NCBI RefSeq assembly: GCF_051233475.1
Contig: NZ_JBKFGH010000008.1
Location: 62,001-126,000, forward strand
Length of the DNA: 64,000 nt
From: Bacillus_BU sp051233475
Lineage (GTDB): Bacteria; Bacillota; Bacilli; Bacillales; Cytobacillaceae
Direction of reading: 5' to 3'
The notes below the pieces were generated by a model that saw nothing but the letters and a program-made list of their open reading frames with translations, searched no databases and was not told where the DNA came from. Below, one piece after another: positions 14,789 to 23,718 of the stretch. The translations under genes were made by a program, and so were the position numbers. The stretch's first letter is position 1. Each line of letters begins with the position of its first letter.

Positions 14789-15117
14789 TTGTTTGTTTCT
14801 GAGTATCCATACTTCGCCATCTCGGCAAATATGACTTTCAACCTAGGGTTTCCTTCCGCAATCACCTTACCCTCGATCACCACTACCGGATAAAATAACT
14901 CTTCTTTAATAATTTTTTCCGAAAATTGCTGTTTTAACGAGTCACTTGGAGGATTAAATATATCAACATAAGTTAATGTAAATGGTTGGCTAGGAAACTT
15001 TCTGCTGATAGCAGCTTCTAACCAGTCACACGTTTCCTTTGAAGAAGGTAGAGATACACAGCTGGGACAAACCTGTTCTGCTCCATACACGAATATTTCT
15101 AACTGTTTCAGTTCCAT
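14785..15117 (-). CDS. yuzD: YuzD, DUF1462 thioredoxin-like protein
   Basis: 110 aa. YGAEQVCPSCVSLPSSKETCDW carries a CPSC redox-type motif plus a third Cys; the rest (LTYVDIFNPPSD, ELFYPVVVIEGKVIAEGNP) resembles a thioredoxin fold with a cis-Pro loop. It may handle thiol or Fe-S chemistry with the divergent yutI. The ribosome site GGAGCGGAGG lies 3 nt before the ATG. Confidence 0.85.
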   Translation of the reverse strand: MELKQLEIFVYGAEQVCPSCVSLPSSKETCDWLEAAISRKFPSQPFTLTYVDIFNPPSDSLKQQFSEKIIKEELFYPVVVIEGKVIAEGNPRLKVIFAEMAKYGYSETNK

Positions 15118-15254
15118 TTTCCTCCGCTCCTTTTCCGTTTTCTATATATTAACATTCTAATATTATTCACCTTTTAATGTTAGTTTTAAGGATTGGGGAA
15201 TAGATTTTTATGGTTGATGTGATTATAATAAGATTAAAGAAAGGAGTAGATTGA

Positions 15255-15491
15255 ATGTCAGAACAAGATATGTTAACACAAGTACAAGAAGTATTAGATA
15301 AATTACGTCCATTTTTATTACGCGATGGCGGAGACTGTGAACTTGTGGATGTTGAAGATGGCGTTGTTAAATTACGACTTCTTGGAGCATGTGGAAGCTG
15401 CCCAAGTTCAACGATCACACTTAAGGCTGGTATTGAACGAGCTTTATTAGAAGAAGTTCCAGGCGTTGTTGAAGTAGAACAAGTATTTTAA
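15255..15491 (+). CDS. yutI: NifU-like Fe-S scaffold/carrier protein YutI
   Basis: 78 aa, consisting of a NifU C-terminal (Nfu) domain with GACGSCPSS as the cluster-binding CxxC. It likely carries [4Fe-4S] clusters to client enzymes such as lipoate synthase, also encoded in this window. AAGGAG 8 nt before the ATG and a TATAAT at 15224 support expression. It is shorter than some family members that have an N-terminal extension, but the domain is complete. Confidence 0.92.
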   Translation: MSEQDMLTQVQEVLDKLRPFLLRDGGDCELVDVEDGVVKLRLLGACGSCPSSTITLKAGIERALLEEVPGVVEVEQVF

Positions 15492-15510
15492 TTAAAATGC
15501 TAAACAAAAT

Positions 15511-15552
15511 ATGGGCCTGATTCCTTATCAATTTGGAATCAGGCCCTTTGTT
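15511..15552. terminator. Bidirectional terminator yutI / thrB
   Basis: GGGCCTGATTCC / GGAATCAGGCCC, a 12-bp perfect stem followed by TTTGTTTTT, between convergent genes. Confidence 0.9.
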
Positions 15553-15596
15553 TTTAACGTTTTTTATTGATATAAATTGTTTTTAACGGCGATTTG

Positions 15597-16517
15597 CTAA
15601 AGTTTCTCACAAGTCTCCAACAAACAAGCAGTACTGCCTGCTTGGTCGATCTCAAGTTGAAGCACATCCATCTCAGGAAGCTCCTCACATAAAGCAGCCT
15701 TTAGGTCGGCTCCCTTCCCCGTTTCTGCGAAACAAAGAATGGACGGACCAGCTCCACTTAAGGAAACACCAAATGCACCATTCTTTGCAGCAATGTCTTC
15801 AATAATCGCAAAATGAGGCACCAGCTGTCTTCGATAAGGCTGATGATAGCGGTCAGCCTTCATCATTTTACCAGCAAGTTTAAAATCCCCAGAAAGCAAG
15901 GATGAAACAAGTAAATTAGCAACCGCTCCCGCTTTAACTGCTTCTGCAAAAGACACCTGCTCCGGTAATACATTTCGGGAAGCCTTAGTTAGTAATTCTT
16001 CTTTTGGAATAACCACAACAAGATCGAAACAAAGATCCGTGAAAACAGCTTTATTTACCTCTTCTTCTGTTTGATAGCCAATAAATAATCCACCAAAGAT
16101 TGAGGCACCGACATTATCTGGGTGTCCCTCCATGTTGGCGGCAATTGCTAGCTTTTCATCCCGGGACAGCTTTAAGTCACAGATACAATCAGCCAATTCA
16201 ATTCCTGCTACAATAGCCGACGCACTTGAACCCAGGCCTCTAGCAAGCGGTATATCACTAGACACCTTTAAACTACAAGGAGGCATTATTTTATCAAATA
16301 AGGATGCTGTTTTAATGGCAGTTTTACAAATGAAATTTGTTTCATCAGTCGGGAAGGTTTCTAATTCCTTAGTTTGCGGAATCACTTCCCATGCATCGCT
16401 TTTTTCTGCAAGAATGGTTAAGTATACATTTACAGCTAAGCCGATGGAATCAAATCCCGGTCCAAGATTTGCTGAACTGCCCGGAACTTTTATAACAAAC
16501 ATCCCGTCCTCACTCAT
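15597..16517 (-). CDS. thrB: Homoserine kinase
   Basis: 306-aa GHMP kinase that phosphorylates homoserine with ATP, the fourth common step to threonine. The ATP loop PLARGLGSSASAIVAG is intact, and the N-terminal VPGSSANLGPGFDSIGLA is the substrate-binding motif. Its ATG overlaps the thrC stop (ATGA, 4 nt), indicating translational coupling. It is the last gene of the hom-thrC-thrB operon. Confidence 0.95.
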   Translation of the reverse strand: MSEDGMFVIKVPGSSANLGPGFDSIGLAVNVYLTILAEKSDAWEVIPQTKELETFPTDETNFICKTAIKTASLFDKIMPPCSLKVSSDIPLARGLGSSASAIVAGIELADCICDLKLSRDEKLAIAANMEGHPDNVGASIFGGLFIGYQTEEEVNKAVFTDLCFDLVVVIPKEELLTKASRNVLPEQVSFAEAVKAGAVANLLVSSLLSGDFKLAGKMMKADRYHQPYRRQLVPHFAIIEDIAAKNGAFGVSLSGAGPSILCFAETGKGADLKAALCEELPEMDVLQLEIDQAGSTACLLETCEKL

Positions 16518-17575
16518 TGATGGACAACTCCCTTAATATAATCCGCTACTGCTTTTTGATCATTTGGTAATGATACTGGCTTTATTGGGCTTGCTTCAAT
16601 TGCTGTATCAGGATCTTTTAAGCCATTTCCAGTCAGGATCGCCACAACGGTTGATCCAGCAGGAATTTCACCTTGTTTTACTTTCTTAAAAACCCCAGCA
16701 ATAGAAGCTGCAGAACCCGGCTCTGCAAATACACCCTCTTTTGAGGCAATTGCACGATAGGCAGCAAGGATTTCTTCATCTGTTACCTCATCAATGATAC
16801 CATTTGATTCCTTGGCTGCGTTAACAGCTAAATCCCAGCTTGCAGGGTTTCCGATTCGGATTGCCGTTGCGATTGTTTCTGGGTTTTCAAAGACACGGTT
16901 GTGAACAATTGCCGCTGCACCTGCTGCTTCAAAACCAAACATCTTAGGCAGCTTATGGCCTTTTTTCTCGCTGTATTCTTTAAAGCCCTTCCAGTAAGCA
17001 CTGATATTTCCAGCATTCCCAACAGGAATAGCCAAAATGTCAGGAGCTGCCCCCAGTTGATCACATACTTCAAACGCACCTGTTTTTTGTCCCTCAAGAC
17101 GATACGGATTAACAGAGTTTACTAGTGCAACTGGTTCAGTTTCACTAATTTTACGAACCATTGCTAGGGCTTGGTCAAAATTCCCTTCGATTGAGACGAT
17201 TTCTGCACCATACATGACTGCTTGCGCAAGTTTACCTAATGCAATCTTTCCTTCAGGAATTACGACGATACATTTCATTCCAGCCCGTGTTGCATAAGCA
17301 GCAGCTGCGGCTGATGTATTACCGGTTGAAGCACAAATAACAGTGTCAGCGCCATCTTCCTTCGCTTTTGCCACCGCAAATACCATACCACGGTCCTTAA
17401 ACGAACCAGTTGGGTTAGCTCCTTCCGTTTTAACATATAAATTAATGCCTAACTCCTCGGAAATCTTCTCTAGCTTGATAAGCGGTGTATTTCCTTCATT
17501 TAGAGTTAACATCGGAGTTTTTTCCGTTACCGGTAAATATTCCTTATACTCCTCAATTAAACCTTTCCATCTCAT
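16514..17575 (-). CDS. thrC: Threonine synthase
   Basis: 353 aa, PLP-dependent, converting O-phosphohomoserine to threonine. The PLP lysine is K60 in NPTGSFKDRGM; the phosphate-binding GNAGN appears further on. This is the short class typical of Bacillus. Its start overlaps the hom stop as TAATG (1 nt), and its stop overlaps thrB, so all three are coupled. Confidence 0.96.
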   Translation of the reverse strand: MRWKGLIEEYKEYLPVTEKTPMLTLNEGNTPLIKLEKISEELGINLYVKTEGANPTGSFKDRGMVFAVAKAKEDGADTVICASTGNTSAAAAAYATRAGMKCIVVIPEGKIALGKLAQAVMYGAEIVSIEGNFDQALAMVRKISETEPVALVNSVNPYRLEGQKTGAFEVCDQLGAAPDILAIPVGNAGNISAYWKGFKEYSEKKGHKLPKMFGFEAAGAAAIVHNRVFENPETIATAIRIGNPASWDLAVNAAKESNGIIDEVTDEEILAAYRAIASKEGVFAEPGSAASIAGVFKKVKQGEIPAGSTVVAILTGNGLKDPDTAIEASPIKPVSLPNDQKAVADYIKGVVHQ

Positions 17576-18870
17576 TATCTTTCGCCTCTTTCCACGCGAT
17601 ATGAACTTTTAATTTCTTTTACCGAATGTAATTCATTTAATTCGACTAGAATTTCTTCATAGTCTTTTAAACTTGCATGATGTGTAACCAAGACAATTTC
17701 AGCCAATTCTTTCCGTTTTAACGGCATTTGTAATATCTTCTCAAAGCTTACTTTATGTTTAGAAAAAATGCCAGTGATATCCGCAAAAACACCTACTTCA
17801 TCATAAACGTGAAGGCGCAAGAAATATTTCGAGAAAATTTCATCCGGGCTCTTCAGTTTTTTCGGGTATTGAGGAGTTACGGCACTTCTGCCATTAACAC
17901 CAAGCCGCATGTTTTTGATGACACCAACAAGATCGGAAACAACCGATGTTGCTGTCGGCAGGCTGCCTGCACCAGGCCCATAGAACATTGTTTCACCGAC
18001 TGCTTCACCAAAAACATAAACTGCGTTGTATTCGTCATTAACCGAAGCGAGAGGATGTGTATCAGGCAACAGGGTTGGCTGAACACTGACATCAACTTTT
18101 TCCTCATCACGACGGGCAATGCCTAGCAACTTCATTGTGTAGCCTAATTGTTTCGCATATTTTAAATCATCTTCAGTGATTTGAGTAATACCAGTGACCT
18201 TTACATCATCTAATTCAACCTTCATTGAAAACCCTAAGGTTGCCAGAATCGTCATTTTACGGGCTGCATCCAAGCCTTCCACGTCAGAGGTTGGGTCAGC
18301 CTCAGCATAGCCCAATTCCTGTGCTTCCTTAAGGACCTCTTGATATGCCGCACCTTGCTTTGTCATTTTTGTTAAAATGAAGTTGGTTGTCCCATTCACA
18401 ATCCCCATCATTTTCGTAATTCGATCGGAAGCAAGGCCATCAACTAAACTTCGTAAAATTGGAATTCCACCGGCCACACTTGCTTCGTAAAATAAATCAC
18501 ATCCATTTTCAGAAGCAGCCGTATGTAACTCTGTTCCATAAACTGCCATTAAATCCTTATTCGCTGTTACAACATGCTTTTTGTTCTTCAAAGCTTTTAG
18601 CAAGTATTCTCTTGTATTGTCGACTCCACCCATAACTTCGATGACAACATCGATATCGGGGTCATTTAAAACTTCATCTTCATTTGTCGTCAATAGTTCC
18701 GGCGAGATTTCAACCGCTCTTTGCTTATCTAAACTCTTAACAAGGATTTTTTTTAGCTTAACAGGGCAACCAATTTGATGCATTAATTTATCTTGATGGT
18801 TCTCAATAATGGTGACTACACCTGAACCAACCGTACCTAGACCCAACATCCCCACTGAGATAGCTTTCAT
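17575..18870 (-). CDS. hom: Homoserine dehydrogenase
   Basis: 431 aa. The N-terminal NAD(P) motif is MLGLGTVGSGVVTII; the catalytic domain contains GIVNGTTNFILTKM and AEADPTSDVEGLDAARK; the C-terminal ACT domain begins at about residue 350 (RLHVYDEVGVFADITGIF) and gives feedback control by threonine. It reduces aspartate semialdehyde to homoserine, feeding thrB/thrC and methionine synthesis (metY in this window). GGGAGGT precedes the ATG, with a good promoter 60-90 bp upstream. No T-box leader was seen. Confidence 0.96.
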   Translation of the reverse strand: MKAISVGMLGLGTVGSGVVTIIENHQDKLMHQIGCPVKLKKILVKSLDKQRAVEISPELLTTNEDEVLNDPDIDVVIEVMGGVDNTREYLLKALKNKKHVVTANKDLMAVYGTELHTAASENGCDLFYEASVAGGIPILRSLVDGLASDRITKMMGIVNGTTNFILTKMTKQGAAYQEVLKEAQELGYAEADPTSDVEGLDAARKMTILATLGFSMKVELDDVKVTGITQITEDDLKYAKQLGYTMKLLGIARRDEEKVDVSVQPTLLPDTHPLASVNDEYNAVYVFGEAVGETMFYGPGAGSLPTATSVVSDLVGVIKNMRLGVNGRSAVTPQYPKKLKSPDEIFSKYFLRLHVYDEVGVFADITGIFSKHKVSFEKILQMPLKRKELAEIVLVTHHASLKDYEEILVELNELHSVKEIKSSYRVERGER

Positions 18871-18931
18871 TTCCGATTACCTCCCGCCCTTTTGTGCTTT
18901 TACAATGAACAGTTGTATTCATATAAAAGAC

Positions 18932-18960
18932 ATTATATTTCTAGTTTTCAGATTTTACAA
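18932..18960 (-). promoter_or_regulatory. Sigma-A type promoter of the hom-thrC-thrB operon
   Basis: On the minus strand TTGTAA, 17-bp spacer, TATAAT, about 60 bp upstream of the hom ATG. Confidence 0.6.
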
Positions 18961-19032
18961 TAGTTTTTTCCCCCCTTTTTCGGATTAACCGCTTACATTT
19001 ACAAAGAAAATATTTCTGATCCTTTGGTATGA

Positions 19033-19063
19033 AAAAAACCCGTGAAAAATGCTTCACAGGTTT
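19033..19063 (-). terminator. Terminator downstream of the 2-hydroxyacid dehydrogenase gene
   Basis: On the minus strand AAACCTGTGAA, loop, TTCACGGGTTT with one mismatch, then T residues. Confidence 0.8.
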
Positions 19064-19073
19064 CGATGCACAA

Positions 19074-20063
19074 TTAATGTGATAATTGTAATTTCCATTC
19101 TTTGTTGACTAATGTTTTAGGATTTCTACCTGTTAATACCCTATCAATGTTTTCTAAACACAATTCCATCATGGTAGTACGAGTCTCAACACTTGAACTA
19201 CCTATATGGGGAAGTGCGACAACATTTGTAAGCTTCAGAAGTGGATGATCTGCAGCGATCGGTTCTTTCGTAAATACATCTAACCCGGCTGCGGCGATTT
19301 CCTTTTCAACGAGCGCATCATAAAGTGCAGCTTCATCAACGACTGGCCCTCTTGAGGCATTAATAAATACGGCAGATTTCTTCATTTTTTGAAAAACTTC
19401 ACGAGTAAACAAGTTTTTTGTTTCTTCCGTTAAAGGTGTTAAACATACGATAAAGTCAGATCGTTCTACTAACTCTTCAAATGGAACGTATTGAGCTCCA
19501 ATCGTCTTTTCCACTTCGGGCTTTCGAGAACGATTATGATATAAAATTTCCATATCAAATCCTGTTGCACGCTTCGCAACCGTTTCACCAATTTTCCCCA
19601 TACCAACAATCCCAATTGTTTTATGGTGGATATCATGGCCAGCCAGTAGTAAAGGACTCCAACTCTTCCAATTACCTTCCTTTACTAATTCAGCTGCTTC
19701 GATTAACCGTCGAGCGGTAGCCATAAGTAAAGCAAAAGTTAAATCAGCTGTTGTATCGGTCAATACATCCGGTGTATTGCATATGGCAATCCCATGCTTA
19801 GTTGCAGCATGTGTATCAATATTGTCATAGCCAACAGCAAGATTCGCAATCACTTTTAGAGATGGACCTGCAGTGATGACTTCCTCATCTATCAAATCCG
19901 ATAGCATGGTAAGAAGAGCATCCGCTTTTTTTGCTTCCTCAAGTAAAATTTCACGGGGAACCGGAATATCCTCCTTTTCCCACATGTTTATTTCAAAATG
20001 CTCCTTGAATTTTACAATAACATTTTCAGGAAGCTTTCTTGTAATAAATATATACGGCCTCAT
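19074..20063 (-). CDS. D-2-hydroxyacid dehydrogenase (glyoxylate/hydroxypyruvate reductase type)
   Basis: 329 aa. NAD(P) motif GIVGMGKIGETVAKRA and catalytic residues in NASRGPVVDE (Arg), DVFTKEP (Glu) and LPHIGSSS (His) define the D-isomer 2-hydroxyacid dehydrogenase family; AVGYDNID and the LLLAGHDIHHKTIG linker point to the glyoxylate reductase/GyaR-YvcT branch. It reduces a 2-keto acid such as glyoxylate or hydroxypyruvate. It stands between hom and yutH, where B. subtilis has no such gene as far as I recall. The substrate is inferred. Confidence 0.85.
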   Translation of the reverse strand: MRPYIFITRKLPENVIVKFKEHFEINMWEKEDIPVPREILLEEAKKADALLTMLSDLIDEEVITAGPSLKVIANLAVGYDNIDTHAATKHGIAICNTPDVLTDTTADLTFALLMATARRLIEAAELVKEGNWKSWSPLLLAGHDIHHKTIGIVGMGKIGETVAKRATGFDMEILYHNRSRKPEVEKTIGAQYVPFEELVERSDFIVCLTPLTEETKNLFTREVFQKMKKSAVFINASRGPVVDEAALYDALVEKEIAAAGLDVFTKEPIAADHPLLKLTNVVALPHIGSSSVETRTTMMELCLENIDRVLTGRNPKTLVNKEWKLQLSH

Positions 20064-20145
20064 ATTCTACCCCATCCCTAAATATAATAATTACTATTTT
20101 AATATACTACAAGAAAGGGCATACATGAAGGAATTTGCTTAATTT

Positions 20146-21156
20146 TCATGCTCTTTTCAGCCATTCAAGCTCGGGAATACTTAATTTTCGAACCGGAACT
20201 TCTGCTAGAGAAAAAAATTTGGCCAAGAACTGTTCATACTCACCGGAATGACTTAACAATTTTTGCATTTTTTCCTCTAACATACGCTTAGTTTGCTCAG
20301 AGTTTGTGACATAATACTCCTCAACACACTCGAAATAATGAAGCGGGAACAACAGTCTGGCATAAAGAAGGCGCCAAGAAAAGGGGGATAGCTTTGTTTT
20401 ACTTTGATAATCGATGTAAAACTGTTTTAACTCCGGTTCATATGTTTGGGTGTTGTAAAAATAACGTTCCCTCGTCCATTCAGCTATATCTCTGCTGCCA
20501 TGATCAAGAACCCATTCAAATGGATTCTTAAAGACCTTTTCTTCTCCCCACGTCGTTGCCGAGAACCTCTCATGGCAGATTGTACCATGATCTACCATGG
20601 TAGGTGCCTCATCCAATTCAGTATCTACCAAATATTGAATCGCATTTTCAGCCAATCCCATGTAGTAGGGAAAGGATTCCAAAAACATTTTTTCAAATTC
20701 ATTTTCCGGTTGTTGAAATAATTTTCCTTTCCAAACATTTTCCATTTGGTCTAATCTTTTTTCCCAAATTTTTTTCCATTGTCCTAACCTGCTTACTTTC
20801 TCTATCGGAACGGATAAAATTCTACCACGCTGATGAAATTTAGCTAACTTTCTTCCTAATCTAACTGATGAGGTCGTTTTTTCCCTTTTATAGGTGAGCA
20901 CACACGCCTTATCATTTTCCCATTGGCTAATTAATTCTCCCGTTTTCGTTTGAACTAATAATGGAACTGTTCGATCACCAGTACTAAATAAGTGGGCTGC
21001 AATCATCTGTAACTCCGCTATTTCCTCTGGACTTTGTACAATAGGGCGAATAAGAAAATATAATTGGTCACCCATTATACCAGCAGAATAATCTCCAATT
21101 CTCATCACTTCATCCGATTTTATTCCATAATGTGTTTCAAGCCATTGTTGAATCAA
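20146..21156 (-). CDS. yutH: Spore coat-associated protein YutH (CotS-related)
   Basis: About 336 aa from the TTG at 21156 (362 aa from the ATG at 21234). It belongs to the CotS/YsxE/YutH group, kinase-fold proteins of the spore coat: LAKFHQRGR and VDHGTICHERFSATTW / DHGSRDIAEWTRERYF correspond to a phosphotransferase-like core with changed catalytic residues. Start choice: the ATG has no ribosome site, while the TTG has GGGATG upstream and lies 30 bp below CATACAAT (21186-21193 minus strand), which looks like a sigma-E -10; that would place the ATG outside the transcript. The choice is an inference. Confidence 0.8.
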   Translation of the reverse strand: MIQQWLETHYGIKSDEVMRIGDYSAGIMGDQLYFLIRPIVQSPEEIAELQMIAAHLFSTGDRTVPLLVQTKTGELISQWENDKACVLTYKREKTTSSVRLGRKLAKFHQRGRILSVPIEKVSRLGQWKKIWEKRLDQMENVWKGKLFQQPENEFEKMFLESFPYYMGLAENAIQYLVDTELDEAPTMVDHGTICHERFSATTWGEEKVFKNPFEWVLDHGSRDIAEWTRERYFYNTQTYEPELKQFYIDYQSKTKLSPFSWRLLYARLLFPLHYFECVEEYYVTNSEQTKRMLEEKMQKLLSHSGEYEQFLAKFFSLAEVPVRKLSIPELEWLKRA

Positions 21157-21356
21157 ACTTTTCACATCCCTTTTTAGGCTTTTCCATTGTATGTATATGT
21201 TTTTTTTGCTTAAAACTTGTTTGTGACTTATCATTAAGAGTATGAATAAGCTATCCTCACTGGGAAATGATTTAAATGATGCTTGGTTGACAGGAGCATA
21301 TTTCCTTACGAAAACGTATATATATATAGGAAAAATAAAGAAGAAAAGGTGAGCAC

Positions 21357-21857
21357 ATGGAGGAAGAAAAAATCGTAAAAATGTCAGAAAAAACTGCTCT
21401 TAAATGGTTGAATGAAAGAGGAGTTGAAATACAAGATATTGCAAATTTAGTCTATTACCTCCAAGAAAAATACCACCCAAATTTAGACATGAAGGAATGC
21501 GTCCATAATGTGGAACGTGTTCTAGCTAAACGAGAGGTACAAAATGCTATATTAACCGGAATCCAGCTTGATGTTTTAGCGGAAAAAGGATTATTAGAAA
21601 AGCCTTTACAAACAATGATCGAAACCGATGAAGGTCTCTATGGTGTCGATGAGATCCTTGCCTTTTCGATTGTCAATGTTTATGGATCAATAGGCTTTAC
21701 GAACTACGGTTATATTGATAAGCAAAAACCGGGGATATTAAAGGACTTAAATGATAAATCATCAGGTAAATGTCATACCTTTTTAGACGATCTTGTCGGG
21801 GCAATTGCCGCGGCTGCCTCAAGCAGACTTGCCCATCGCGCCGCCAATGTAGATTAA
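21357..21857 (+). CDS. yutG: Phosphatidylglycerophosphatase A-like protein YutG
   Basis: 166 aa, PgpA family. Features are LVYYLQEKYHPNLDM, the GLYGVDEILAFSIVNVYGSIGFTNYGYIDK block, and C-terminal GKCHTFLDDLVGAIAAAASSRLAHR, which carries the acidic metal-binding residues. The usual E. coli PgpA is a membrane protein; this Bacillus version is more soluble, and an exact phosphatase role is inferred. AAGGTGA 4 nt before the ATG. Convergent with yutF. Confidence 0.85.
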   Translation: MEEEKIVKMSEKTALKWLNERGVEIQDIANLVYYLQEKYHPNLDMKECVHNVERVLAKREVQNAILTGIQLDVLAEKGLLEKPLQTMIETDEGLYGVDEILAFSIVNVYGSIGFTNYGYIDKQKPGILKDLNDKSSGKCHTFLDDLVGAIAAAASSRLAHRAANVD

Positions 21858-21865
21858 CGAACAGT

Positions 21866-21898
21866 CGCGGAAAGCGAGCACCTGGAGCGCAAATCCAC
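21866..21898 (+). repeat. Family A repeat fragment
   Basis: CGCGGAAAGCGAGCACCTGG followed by AGCGCAAATCCAC is the right end of family A. The left end is missing, so it is a truncated copy located 9 bp after the yutG stop. Confidence 0.7.
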
Positions 21899-21925
21899 TG
21901 CTAAATATTATATATCCTTATCAAA

Positions 21926-21966
21926 AAAAGGAGGAACCCATTGCTATGAATGGATTCCTCCTTTTA
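21926..21966. terminator. Bidirectional terminator yutG / yutF
   Basis: AAAAGGAGGAA-CCCATT and AATGGATTCCTCCTTTT form a strong stem between convergent genes. Confidence 0.85.
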
Positions 21967-21967
21967 T

Positions 21968-22735
21968 TTAAATCTCGTTCCAATCTGCTAAAGAATCAAT
22001 AACATATGTAGGTTGAACAGGATACCCCTGCAAATGCTCTTTTGTTGTAACACCCGTATGAACAAGAAGGGTATCTAATCCAGCATTTATGCCTGCCAAA
22101 ATATCCGTATTATAATTATCCCCTACCATTAAAGTCTCTTCCTTTTTAGTTCCTAACACATGTAAGGCCTGCTCCATAATAATGGATTCCGGTTTACCGA
22201 TAAAAATTGGTTTCGTATCAGTTGACACAGAAATGACAGCAGTAAGAGCCCCATTCCCAGGTAGTAATCCTCGCTCCGTTGGAATAGCAATATCCCCATT
22301 AGTCGAGATGAAAGTAGCACCATTTCTTATCGCCAAACAAGCAACTGCATACTTTTCATAGCTAATCTCCCTGTCAACTCCAATGACAACGAAATCTGCA
22401 TGCTCTGAAGCGTTTTTAAAACCCTTTTGTTCCAAAGCAGATTGGATCCCCTCTTCGCCGATACAATAGATGGAAGCATCTCGTTTCTGCTCAAAAATAT
22501 AATTAGCTGTTGCCTGACTAGTTGTAAAAACCTGGTGTTCATTTGCCGGGATCTCAAATTGCGTTAACTTTTCAGCTACTTGTTTAGGTGTCCGAGATGA
22601 ATTATTTGTAACAAACAGATAAGGAATGTGTTTCTCATGCAGTTTTTGGACAAACTGGACCGCTTCCTGGATAGGTTCTGTACCTCGATACATCGTTCCG
22701 TCTAAATCAATTAAATAACCGCTGTATTTTTTCAC
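21968..22735 (-). CDS. yutF: HAD-family phosphatase YutF (NagD type)
   Basis: 255 aa. HAD motifs are complete: DLDGTMYRG (nucleophile D11 region), VTNNSSRTP, K in IFIGKPE, and VGDNYNTDILAG. This is the NagD/p-nitrophenyl phosphatase subfamily with a C2 cap, which dephosphorylates small phosphorylated metabolites. It starts at a GTG with AAAGGAG 10 nt upstream. The physiological substrate is unknown. Confidence 0.9.
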   Translation of the reverse strand: MKKYSGYLIDLDGTMYRGTEPIQEAVQFVQKLHEKHIPYLFVTNNSSRTPKQVAEKLTQFEIPANEHQVFTTSQATANYIFEQKRDASIYCIGEEGIQSALEQKGFKNASEHADFVVIGVDREISYEKYAVACLAIRNGATFISTNGDIAIPTERGLLPGNGALTAVISVSTDTKPIFIGKPESIIMEQALHVLGTKKEETLMVGDNYNTDILAGINAGLDTLLVHTGVTTKEHLQGYPVQPTYVIDSLADWNEI

Positions 22736-22820
22736 TGTAACTCTACTCCTTTATGTAGCATGTCATTTGTCTTTTTACGAACTATTATATCAATGATAAA
22801 GTAATCCCATTAAACGAAAC

Positions 22821-22846
22821 AATGCTTCCAAGAATGGAAGCATTAT
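22821..22846. terminator. Terminator downstream of yutE
   Basis: AATGCTTCCA AGAA TGGAAGCATT, a 10-bp perfect stem just past the yutE stop. Confidence 0.8.
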
Positions 22847-22853
22847 AATCTGA

Positions 22854-23291
22854 TTAATTTTTAAAAGCAGAAACTGGTCCTAGTTCATCATGAAGATAAC
22901 GTCTTACTAGTGGGGCAAATTGCTTAACAATTGGCAGCATTTCTTGAAAATCGGCTCTCAGCTGCTCATGTGGAACTTCGGTGTACTGTTGTACTAAAAT
23001 TTTGCGATATGGAATGATTTTTTTCAGTCCAACACTTACATCCTCTGGAATGACCTTTTCATCCGTTAAGATATCGATAATGTCTTCATAGCTGCCCGGA
23101 TCCCTCATAATAAAACCATCAATAATATCATTGCCGACATCCAAGATTGCTTCGATCATGATATGTGGTATTCTTTCTAGTGCCGCTTTTTCAATGGCGG
23201 TTTCCCATTGCTCGGTCTGTTCAAAAAGAGCGATTTGTTTTTCTAAAAAAGATAAAATGCCTTCTAGTTTTTCTCTGTCAACAAAATACAT
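22854..23291 (-). CDS. yutE: YutE, HepT-like (DUF86) HEPN-fold protein
   Basis: 145 aa. Helical HEPN/DUF86 protein: MIEAILDVGNDIIDGFIMRDPGSYEDIIDILTDEKVI is typical of HepT toxins. In active HepT the catalytic motif is RNxxxHxY; here it reads YRKILVQQY (R96, Gln101 in place of His, Y103). No MntA-type nucleotidyltransferase antitoxin is adjacent. So it is probably not a functional RNase toxin and may have a housekeeping or adaptor role. As I recall B. subtilis YutE shares the Gln. Confidence 0.85.
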   Translation of the reverse strand: MYFVDREKLEGILSFLEKQIALFEQTEQWETAIEKAALERIPHIMIEAILDVGNDIIDGFIMRDPGSYEDIIDILTDEKVIPEDVSVGLKKIIPYRKILVQQYTEVPHEQLRADFQEMLPIVKQFAPLVRRYLHDELGPVSAFKN

Positions 23292-23386
23292 TTACTTTCA
23301 TCCTTTCAAGACAGATATTTTTTGTATTATTCAAAAATTTGATAAGATAAACTATGTATCCAATAGTCATGACTCAGGAGGTTTTT

Positions 23387-23653
23387 ATGAACAATCGTTA
23401 TTTTCTATATGATGATAAAGAAGAAACTAAAACTCGATTCGTCAGCTTTGTTGGCGAAACACAGAGATTTGACCTTGCTATTGTTCAATCACAGCGATTT
23501 TACGGCAAGCAATTAGTTCTCGATTTACAAGGGAGTCGTTTTGCCATCATCGGCCCTGATGATCTAGAAGAAGAAGGTTATCTCGAGTACGCGTTTAAGC
23601 TTTCAGAAGGAGAAGCTGCTGAGTTGCGTTCTTTTCTTATTCAGACAATTTAG
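23387..23653 (+). CDS. DUF3055-type small protein
   Basis: 88 aa, hydrophilic, of unknown function. MNNRYFLYDDKEETKTRFVSFVG followed by RFYGKQLVLDLQGSRFAIIGPDDLEEEGYLEYAF suggests a small alpha-beta domain. CAGGAGG 5 nt before ATG 23387 decides the start; the longer frame from 23354 lacks a ribosome site. Family name from memory. Confidence 0.75.
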   Translation: MNNRYFLYDDKEETKTRFVSFVGETQRFDLAIVQSQRFYGKQLVLDLQGSRFAIIGPDDLEEEGYLEYAFKLSEGEAAELRSFLIQTI

Positions 23654-23673
23654 CTGAGAATAACTTATAAGAA

Positions 23674-23718
23674 AATAACTGGGGTCAGATTCAGTATATC
23701 TGACCTAATGTTATTTTT
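23674..23718. terminator. Bidirectional terminator before yutD
   Basis: GGGTCAGAT / ATCTGACC core stem flanked by AATAAC and GTTATT, followed by T6, between convergent genes. Confidence 0.8.

Noticed and set aside
18871..19073. T-box or threonine attenuator before hom.
   Set aside because: The roughly 200-bp region has a plain promoter and no T-box (AGGGTGGNACCGCG) sequence or leader peptide.
22854..23291. HepT-MntA toxin-antitoxin system.
   Set aside because: No nucleotidyltransferase gene is adjacent and the catalytic His is replaced by Gln.
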